Of a stretch of 60,395 nt of DNA, positions 54,943 to 60,395 are shown piece by piece. Where the stretch lies: IMG/VR virus record IMGVR_UViG_3300046820_000327, positions 1 through 60,395 of that record; one strand, given 5' to 3'. Under the pieces are notes generated by a model, which ran no database searches, was not told where the DNA came from, and worked only from the letters and a program-made list of their open reading frames with translations. Both the position numbers and the translations under genes were made by a program. Source of the stretch: a virus. How positions within the stretch are numbered: position 1 is the stretch's first letter; each line of letters opens with the position of its first letter.

Positions 54943-56600
54943 TATTTTCTACTCCTAAATTCGTCAAAAATTTCTCTACTGCTTTTGCCATCAAACCTAT
55001 TAGCTCGTAACCACTCGTACGCATTAGGCCACTTTAGTGATCTTATGTACTTGTTGCGAGCACGGTTAAATGCAAAATAGGCTTGTGCCATTTCAATATC
55101 TTCTTTGGTCGGAACTGCAAACGGCCAGTTTTTAACTTCTGTCTTGGTCTGGATAGCCATTTTAACATAGATATGTTCCCAATAGTTCAAGTAACGTTTG
55201 CTGATATCTGTTTTTTGTTCAGTTAAAATTTGTTCAAAGTCTTCAATTAAGTTAAACTTCCTAGCCGCTTCTCTACGCTTTTCCCAATACAATCCAGACC
55301 GATTACTGAATCCGTGATGTGTGCGTACACGAAGATCTCTCTCGGCCGTAATACGACAACGATTTTCGTTAAACAAATCTCTGCCAGCCTCAATAGTTGT
55401 TTCGCCAGACTGCAATTGCTTGCGTACTTTAATCAGATCCTCGAGTCCCTTAGTGTGCTCGCTAAAGGTAGGTGCGTCCCAAGGATCGCTTAGGCCCGAA
55501 CTAACTCCAAGTTGAATACAGTTATGATTCCATGTCTTGCTGTAAAAGCCCGGCTTCCATTGAATAAGTCTAGGTTCTACTATGCGAGTACCATCAGTAA
55601 CTTTTTTGATACGCTCGAGGGTCACTTCTGGATCTACCCAGTTGCTGTTAAACACATATCCGTTGCCGCGGCGATGATATAGATTTAATTGAAAACGCCA
55701 CCCGTGGTCCTCACCATGAATGTTAGTAGCACAAATCATTTCTTTATGTGGATCTGTGTAATGGCTGGGACATACCCACGCACTGTTATTAGTGTATTCT
55801 GCTCTATCCTGCCAACTGGTGTTGCCAATTTTGTTAGTTAATACGCGACCAAAACCTGTACAGTCAATGTACAAGTCTGCTTGAAGTTTTTCTAAGTTGT
55901 CATCACGAACAATATAGTCAATACTGCCACTGTTGGTTAACCCAACGTCTTTTACGTTGGTCAAAATATGTGTTAAGTTGCCAGTGTTGCGTTGATAGCA
56001 CTGGCTTTTTAATAAGCTGACCATTTGTTCAGCGTCCATGTGGAAGCTGGTGCCACCATAGTGACGTATAATCTTTTTATTATTTTCGTCATAGGGCACA
56101 CATGGATTTTGCACAAAGTATTGAGTATCCTGCAGTTCTACCAAGAAGTCGTCCATGGTTTTACCACCGGGCTTGTTTAACAAGTCCTTGTTTAAGTACA
56201 ACCAAACATTGGCCACACCCATGTCGCCATCTTGTTTGTTCCAATGCTCATAGACATCATTATAGTCAATTCCATTAAAGTAATTGACCAGGCCCTTGAT
56301 TTTTACGTTGGTTAACTGGCCGTTGCCTATGTCTTCTCCGTCGTTCAGGAAACCAAAGTTGCGAACACCAAACTTGTATATGCTACCGGTTTCCCTCATG
56401 ATCAACTGATCGTTATCAATTCCCAGCAAATCTCTCCAAACATAAGGACTTTCAAACCCCAATGTTTCGCCAACTCCTAGTCTAGGAATAGTTGGAGACT
56501 CTAGTACTGTTATACGCAGGTCAGGGCAATGGTTCTGTAGTGCCAGTGCCGTAAACCATCCTGCAAAACCTCCACCTACTATAGCTACGTGATTGATCAT
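54942..56600 (-). CDS. Flavin-dependent tryptophan-halogenase-like enzyme
   Basis: 552 aa, the family's normal length. GGGFAGWFTALAL (residues 9-21) binds FAD, LGVGETLGFE (41-50) is the GVGE motif, and GSIYKFGVRNF places the catalytic Lys at 76 (Lys79 in PrnA/RebH). The GWxWxIP motif is changed to GWRFQLNLYHRRGNGYVFNS, so it lacks the second Trp and the Ile-Pro. Such enzymes chlorinate or brominate indole rings with FADH2 from a separate reductase. Related genes occur in cyanophages. The substrate and even the reaction are open. Confidence 0.8.
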   Translation of the reverse strand: MINHVAIVGGGFAGWFTALALQNHCPDLRITVLESPTIPRLGVGETLGFESPYVWRDLLGIDNDQLIMRETGSIYKFGVRNFGFLNDGEDIGNGQLTNVKIKGLVNYFNGIDYNDVYEHWNKQDGDMGVANVWLYLNKDLLNKPGGKTMDDFLVELQDTQYFVQNPCVPYDENNKKIIRHYGGTSFHMDAEQMVSLLKSQCYQRNTGNLTHILTNVKDVGLTNSGSIDYIVRDDNLEKLQADLYIDCTGFGRVLTNKIGNTSWQDRAEYTNNSAWVCPSHYTDPHKEMICATNIHGEDHGWRFQLNLYHRRGNGYVFNSNWVDPEVTLERIKKVTDGTRIVEPRLIQWKPGFYSKTWNHNCIQLGVSSGLSDPWDAPTFSEHTKGLEDLIKVRKQLQSGETTIEAGRDLFNENRCRITAERDLRVRTHHGFSNRSGLYWEKRREAARKFNLIEDFEQILTEQKTDISKRYLNYWEHIYVKMAIQTKTEVKNWPFAVPTKEDIEMAQAYFAFNRARNKYIRSLKWPNAYEWLRANRFDGKSSREIFDEFRSRK

Positions 56601-56603
56601 ATA

Positions 56604-57698
56604 TTATATCTCATAAAAAGGCGTTATCATGCCATGAAAGTTATTACTGGCAGCATTAAAGTATTGGCTGTCTACTAGACTTTTAATTAGTTCGAGGCCT
56701 TGACTATGTTGAGTTTTTAAAACATCGTCGCTGTTTAGTATGCCTTTGTCTGAACTAACTGTTGTGTCTGTGCTTTTTCTTAACTGAAACCAATTTGGGT
56801 TCCAGGTTGGATAAACTTGCTCTCTAACCACCGACTGATAATAGTCAATGGGTATACCTGGTGTAGGTGGCCAAGAAATCAAGGAATGCAGTTCTGGGCG
56901 AGCCTGGAAATATCGTTTTAGCATGTGTGCTTGTTTTCTTAATATAGGCTCAGCTTCAGGTGCCCAATAAAACCATTCAGTTTCTGCATTGCCTACTTGT
57001 GCTTGATCGGGAGTCATACTATATCCCACTACATCAAGAAAGTAAATGTAGTACTTACCGTCTTTGATTACTATTCTAGGCTTATCAACTCCCATTATGT
57101 AACCAACACGATTCTTTGTGTGTACGCTATCAATATGCTGTAGTGATCTGCGTTGCTCAATAAAAGGATTAAGCATGACGTTACGATTGTCCCAGAAATC
57201 TTCTGGCAGTGACAGGTCTCGGTGTTCCCACCAATCGTACAAGGTTAACTTAATGTCAGGGTATTGCTGTGAGATCCATTGAAAATCTATCTTGGCTCTA
57301 AATTCCCACTCGGCAGTTACGTTGTTGCTGTAGTGCCATTCCGTGGTTGTGGCTTCGTAATTGTTGCCCATGCCCTTGTAGCTGTATCTACTTACTATTT
57401 CATCTAGCTTGATATTGTTTTGTAAAAATACATCTAGTATATTTCTACTGTCCGATCCACCACTGTAACCTAGTATCAGATAGTCGTAAGTATCACGTAA
57501 TTGTTGAGCACGTTGTCGGTACAGTTCCCACAAACTTTCTGTGGGTTCTTGTTTCCACTTAACTTGATCAAAAAACTCGCGATGAAACACCCACTCAGGG
57601 TGGGTGTTTGTTTCTGTTCCTTTAAGTAGAGCAGGTATCTTGTGCTGATATTCCTGTGCGCCTACTCGATAAAAACCTAATCGCTTGTTAATTTGCAC
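56604..57698 (-). CDS. PP-loop (asparagine-synthase-like) ATP-pyrophosphatase
   Basis: 364 aa. LILGYSGGSDSRNILDVF (about residues 73-90) is the SGGxDS PP-loop that binds ATP and adenylates a substrate. The rest is unlike asparagine synthetase or QueC: no glutaminase domain is present, and Trp-rich helices follow (WPPTPGIPIDYYQSVV). Adenylation of a carboxylate or a nucleobase and then amide or other bond formation is expected. The gene lies 3 nt before the halogenase gene and overlaps the Bug gene by 11 nt, so a joint pathway is likely. Confidence 0.75.
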   Translation of the reverse strand: MQINKRLGFYRVGAQEYQHKIPALLKGTETNTHPEWVFHREFFDQVKWKQEPTESLWELYRQRAQQLRDTYDYLILGYSGGSDSRNILDVFLQNNIKLDEIVSRYSYKGMGNNYEATTTEWHYSNNVTAEWEFRAKIDFQWISQQYPDIKLTLYDWWEHRDLSLPEDFWDNRNVMLNPFIEQRRSLQHIDSVHTKNRVGYIMGVDKPRIVIKDGKYYIYFLDVVGYSMTPDQAQVGNAETEWFYWAPEAEPILRKQAHMLKRYFQARPELHSLISWPPTPGIPIDYYQSVVREQVYPTWNPNWFQLRKSTDTTVSSDKGILNSDDVLKTQHSQGLELIKSLVDSQYFNAASNNFHGMITPFYEI

Positions 57699-58602
57699 GT
57701 AAAAACTTTGCTAGTTGTTCAATTTTGGCTTGGCTTTGTTGCGGTGTACCATCCACTACATTGTGATAAGGTGCTGTACGCTTAAGGAAACTCTGCACGT
57801 CGTCGCTGTGTATAGCTTTACGCAATCTTTTGTTTAATTCAAGCACGTCTGCATCCGAGGCATCAGTTCTAGCAAAAAGAATAACCATGCTGGTGATATT
57901 CTCAATGTCTGGCCAACGCTTGATTAAATTTTCTGTTGTGCTTCTATCTCCAGTAACACTGGCATGTGCAATTTCTTTAATACCAGTTACACCCGACATC
58001 ATTCTAATACTACCACCATCAACGTATGTCTCAAGAGAACCGTCTTTAAGATTAACAAGTGCGTCAGTTGGCTTTCTATAAAGAACCAACTCGTACTTAG
58101 CACCAACATGATCTAGTGCATGAGTTAAAACCTTGCTACTGGTTAATGCAGGTGCACCAACTAAAATTGGCTTTCCTGTTTGACGACTACGTGCTATTAC
58201 TGCATCCAATGTTGCTGGACCACCTTCTGGTGTTAAGATAAACTGCGTGAATTTCAAATAATCCACTATAGGTTTAAGTGTATTAACAGCCGGGGATTGT
58301 GCATTGGCTTTTTGATTAAATCCAGCTACACCGTTACCAGCACAGAAGATTGCCGGCTCAGTGCTTTTAATAAACTCACGATGTGCAATAATTTGATCTG
58401 CACCAGTCATATTTTTATGAATTACATTGACATTGTTTTGTTTTGCGTAAGTATCCATTAGATTTCTACACATAACATCCACAACGCTACCAACTGCAAA
58501 AGGTGTATATACTGCTAATGTTTCAGTTTTTATAATTGAGCCGGGCTGTGCAAATGCTGTAGTTGATACAACAGCCAAGGCTAAAAGGATCTTTTTGATC
58601 AT
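57688..58602 (-). CDS. Bug/TctC periplasmic solute-binding protein 1
   Basis: 304 aa from Met 58602 (MIKKILLALAVVSTTAFAQP), which is 7 nt behind AGGAG; an earlier Met at 58632 lies upstream of that site. The signal peptide is cut after AFA. The mature part follows the TctC/Bug fold: ETLAVYTPFAVGSVVDVMCR, the NMTGADQIIAHREF segment (usually GAGGxIAA) and a long C-terminal helix. Bug proteins bind carboxylates or amino acids and hand them to TTT transporters. They are abundant in Burkholderiales. It heads the halogenase operon. Confidence 0.85.
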   Translation of the reverse strand: MIKKILLALAVVSTTAFAQPGSIIKTETLAVYTPFAVGSVVDVMCRNLMDTYAKQNNVNVIHKNMTGADQIIAHREFIKSTEPAIFCAGNGVAGFNQKANAQSPAVNTLKPIVDYLKFTQFILTPEGGPATLDAVIARSRQTGKPILVGAPALTSSKVLTHALDHVGAKYELVLYRKPTDALVNLKDGSLETYVDGGSIRMMSGVTGIKEIAHASVTGDRSTTENLIKRWPDIENITSMVILFARTDASDADVLELNKRLRKAIHSDDVQSFLKRTAPYHNVVDGTPQQSQAKIEQLAKFLRAN

Positions 58603-58622
58603 AGATATTCTCCTAGTAAGTA

Positions 58623-58652
58623 AGTTTAACATATTGCTAGTAGGATTGTCTA
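58623..58652 (-). promoter_or_regulatory. Promoter of the Bug/halogenase operon
   Basis: TAGACA (58647-58652), 18 bp, TAAACT (58623-58628) with TGT before it on the minus strand. The leader to ATG 58602 is about 14 nt and contains the AGGAG site. Confidence 0.65.
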
Positions 58653-58756
58653 CATACGGAGCGGCGTTCTGGGCATATCATGCCAGTAAAAGAGTTTTAC
58701 TACTCTTAGCGTCACTATTGTAACCGACGTCAACAGAATGTTGGCGTTGCTTTAAA

Positions 58757-58764
58757 TATTTATC
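58757..58764 (-). promoter_or_regulatory. Late promoter motif GATAAATA
   Basis: GATAAATATT on the minus strand overlaps the end of the hairpin that follows the second Bug gene. ATG 58602 is about 155 nt downstream. Confidence 0.55.
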
Positions 58765-58782
58765 TCCCCGAAGGGAGATAAA
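58759..58782 (-). terminator. Terminator-like hairpin after Bug gene 2
   Basis: Perfect 10-bp stem TTTATCTCCC/GGGAGATAAA with a TTCG loop on the minus strand, but no long T-tract after it (TATTTAAAG). It probably gives partial termination or protects the 3' end. Confidence 0.65.
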
Positions 58783-58792
58783 CTTGATTTAA

Positions 58793-59707
58793 TTAATTTG
58801 ATACTTTAACGTTTTGAGTTAAACGTTTCCATTGAGAAATTTGTCCACTAAACCATGCATCCAATTGATTGTCTGCCATTTGATTATTAGGAGTACAATT
58901 GTCAGCGGCATTTGCGTCTTTTACGCTCTGTGCTCTGCTGGCTTCTACTAAAATCTTTCGGATACTAGCAAATTTTTCTGCAGGCATCTTTTGAGATGCA
59001 AAGATCTGTTGAGGTGTGCTCATGTCTAGTAATTCTTTGCTGAATCCTTGATTGGCCAATAGCTCTGTGCCTTTGACACTAACTTTACCAGTCTGGCCTA
59101 ACCAGTAAATTCTTTTTACCGATGTTGCATCTGTGTACTGCTCGCTGTCACCATGAAATCCCACGCTAAAATCAACTGCTCCACTTAAAACACCTAACAG
59201 GGCTTCGCTGGTACTCTTAAATGGTACAATGGTTAGGTTAGGATAGTTTTTAGCAATCTGGATGGATACTAAGTGTGTGGTTGTCCCCATACCGCTCATA
59301 CCAATTGATAGTTGTGCATTGGGTGGAACTTCTTTCCATGACTTGTACTTTGCACTAGAAATAACAAAAGGTGAAATGCACATTGGCAAAATACTACGGA
59401 AATCTTCCATACGGTGGCTGTCGGCAGGGAATAGGTTAGGACGAATAAAACCAGCCGAACTATTAATCCACAGGGTATTTGTTGGGTTGTTGTTTGTATA
59501 ATTGGCCGCAATAGTACCACCAGCACCGGGCTTTGTATCGAACACAAAATTGTATTGTGTTTGCAATTTGTTTGATTCTTCGGCTAATGCTCGATAATAA
59601 TTTGATGCTTTATCGGCTGCTGTCCACGAGTAGGCCAGTGTAATAGTCTCACGTGCTGTGGCTGTAAAACTGAGGGTTGCTAAAATAATAGCTATTAATT
59701 TTTTCAT
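58793..59707 (-). CDS. Bug/TctC periplasmic solute-binding protein 2
   Basis: 304 aa. MKKLIAIILATLSFTATA is the signal peptide. KPGAGGTIAANYTNNNPT matches the GAGGxIAA ligand loop better than copy 1, and SIGMSGMGTTTHLVSIQIAK and GAVDFSVGFHGDSEQY fit the domain-2 pattern. It delivers a carboxylate-type ligand to a host tripartite transporter. The two Bug proteins share low identity and are not a recent duplicate. It has an AAAGGAG site and lies 23 nt after dCMP deaminase. Confidence 0.88.
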   Translation of the reverse strand: MKKLIAIILATLSFTATARETITLAYSWTAADKASNYYRALAEESNKLQTQYNFVFDTKPGAGGTIAANYTNNNPTNTLWINSSAGFIRPNLFPADSHRMEDFRSILPMCISPFVISSAKYKSWKEVPPNAQLSIGMSGMGTTTHLVSIQIAKNYPNLTIVPFKSTSEALLGVLSGAVDFSVGFHGDSEQYTDATSVKRIYWLGQTGKVSVKGTELLANQGFSKELLDMSTPQQIFASQKMPAEKFASIRKILVEASRAQSVKDANAADNCTPNNQMADNQLDAWFSGQISQWKRLTQNVKVSN

Positions 59708-59730
59708 TGATTAATCTCCTTTATGTTAAA

Positions 59731-60264
59731 TTAATTTTTAGTTTGGGTTACTGTTACCCCGGACTGTGCAAGAAACTTAATTCCATCATCGCTTCGATAA
59801 GAGCTACGATAGAACACACTGTTAATGCCAGACTGATAGATAAGTTTGGCGCAGTCTAAACAAGGGGCATGAGTGATAAAGATAGTAGCACCATCGCCAG
59901 ATTCGCTACTTTTTGCCAGTTTAGATATTGCATTCGTTTCGGCATGCAATACCTCGGGTTTGGTTTTAAGACTATAGCGATTCATACGTGCATTACACGT
60001 ATCGTCGCTGTGATATGTAATCATTTCACCTTCGTAGGGCCAGCGTTCTTCGATTTCTTCGGGACTTAACCAGCCGCCAGTATCGCCCATCCATTCTACA
60101 TCTTCGCAGTTGTTATCCCAACCTGCGGGCATACCATTGTAGCCGATAGAGATAATACGATCCTCTTTGACGATAATGGCTCCTACATGCAATCTCTGAG
60201 CATGGCTCAACTCAGCAAATACTTCTGCTGTTTTCATGTAGGCGTTAATTAGTTTGGGTTTCAT
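59731..60264 (-). CDS. cd: dCMP/deoxycytidylate deaminase
   Basis: 177 aa. The zinc site is HAETNAI (His-Ala-Glu) and APCLDCAKLI (PCxxC). GAIIVKEDRIISIGYNGMP is the N-terminal substrate strand. It turns dCMP into dUMP for dTMP synthesis and pairs with ribonucleotide reductase in making dNTPs. T4-like length. An insert (about 60-95) with Cys and His (NNCEDVEWMGD, HSDDTCNARM) may bind a second zinc, as in T4 dCMP deaminase. Its start overlaps the gene upstream (ATGA). Confidence 0.93.
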   Translation of the reverse strand: MKPKLINAYMKTAEVFAELSHAQRLHVGAIIVKEDRIISIGYNGMPAGWDNNCEDVEWMGDTGGWLSPEEIEERWPYEGEMITYHSDDTCNARMNRYSLKTKPEVLHAETNAISKLAKSSESGDGATIFITHAPCLDCAKLIYQSGINSVFYRSSYRSDDGIKFLAQSGVTVTQTKN

Positions 60265-60395
60265 CTTCCTCGGCCTGCTGATTTCTTAGCGGGTTTGTTG
60301 GAACCAACTGGGTTCTTAAACTTGGCTTGCTGTACCTGTTGTTGTTTCTCTAGCGGTACACGAGGATTATCTACCACTGCCTTTGCGGCATTGGC
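60261..60395 (-). CDS. C-terminal end of an unknown gene, partial
   Basis: The last 44 codons of a gene entering from the right edge: ANAAKAVVDNPRVPLEKQQQ, then FKNPVGSNKPAKKSAGRGR and TGA. The stop overlaps the dCMP deaminase ATG. The tail is basic and probably disordered. Nothing can be said about the function. Confidence 0.6.
   Translation of the reverse strand, partial: ANAAKAVVDNPRVPLEKQQQVQQAKFKNPVGSNKPAKKSAGRGR

Larger units (their letters stand above)
58653..58792 (-). other. Structured leader of the Bug/halogenase operon
   Basis: On the minus strand: hairpin with TTCG loop, GATAAATATT, GCAACGCCA (58742-58750), TGACGTCGG (58724-58732), hairpins AAGAGT/ACTCTT and GGCAT/ATGCC, then CTCCGTATG and CTAGCA. 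It matches the porin leader element by element. It may be a shared regulatory region or a small RNA. Confidence 0.6.

Noticed and set aside
53062-59707. The porin/Bug region as a piece of bacterial chromosome joined by misassembly
   Set aside because: Strand, gene overlap, late motifs, TTCG-loop terminators and phage-type neighbours (51-aa gene, dCMP deaminase) continue through it. Read coverage would be needed for full proof.
1-60395. CRISPR array, insertion sequence, integrase or attachment site
   Set aside because: No spaced direct repeats, no transposase motif and no site-specific recombinase were seen. The gene set is that of a lytic T4-like phage.

Overview
The window reads as part of the genome of a large T4-like myovirus, almost entirely transcribed from the minus strand. 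The T4 core genes present are the replicative helicase (gp41-like), primase (gp61-like), UvsW helicase, class Ia ribonucleotide reductase NrdA/NrdB with a glutaredoxin, a dCMP deaminase, a PAAR spike tip and several tail-fibre proteins. Gene density is very high, with ATGA or TAATG stop/start overlaps almost everywhere. The host is inferred to be a Gram-negative betaproteobacterium, probably Burkholderiales from fresh water. The reason is that the phage carries two Bug/TctC periplasmic binding proteins and a Burkholderiales-type porin. I see no tRNA, rRNA, CRISPR array, integrase or insertion sequence.

Layout from left to right. 1-2078: structural proteins (a partial fibre-like protein and an ILEI-domain protein with a ubiquitin-like N-terminus). 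2130-4472: short early genes behind a family of near-identical sigma70-type promoters. 4475-6387: a unit with its own promoter and terminator holding a SleB hydrolase, a 3-TM protein and a metallopeptidase. 6419-8990: a large low-complexity virion-type protein, a PAAR protein and an Lsm-like protein. 8992-13844: glutaredoxin, NrdB, a GCSF/SGNH protein and NrdA. 13851-15515: a pectate-lyase-fold tailspike. 15549-18256: an Fe-S assembly cassette (IscU, ErpA, IscA) with an exonuclease and a second SGNH protein. 18240-21225: conserved phage genes and a small protein with a late promoter and terminator. 21238-24876: five consecutive proteins whose N-termini look like T4 capsid-targeting sequences. 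24866-27646: helicase and primase. 27649-28821: fatty-acid desaturase and a 2OG-Fe(II) oxygenase. 28781-36076: the fibre locus (PA14 protein, 1373-aa beta-propeller-like fibre, collagen-like fibre). 36086-43259: UvsW region with a cupin, a third GCSF protein, a gp62-like protein and a 200-aa DnaE-like fragment. 43262-47380: small membrane proteins, an SPFH lipoprotein, an AAA+ ATPase and a gamma-glutamylcyclotransferase-like protein. 47377-53053: a sugar/glycosylation cluster. 53062-59707: a metabolic cargo region with a porin, a tandem HNH protein, a flavin-dependent halogenase, a PP-loop enzyme and two Bug proteins. The right edge has dCMP deaminase and a gene running off the end.

Three signals appear to organise expression. 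Early units use TTGACC-17-TATAAT promoters with a conserved spacer. Four genes have a -10 box only 6-7 nt from the ATG, so their mRNAs would be leaderless or nearly so. Virion and cargo genes are preceded by a cyanophage-type late motif (NATAAATA or a one-base variant).

The most unusual part is 53062-59707. The porin is an autonomous cassette with its own promoter and terminator. The upstream Bug/PP-loop/halogenase/HNH operon starts with a leader that shares sequence and promoter architecture with the porin leader. Together this suggests a phage programme that changes host nutrient uptake and makes or modifies a small molecule. I used sequence reading only; no database search was possible.
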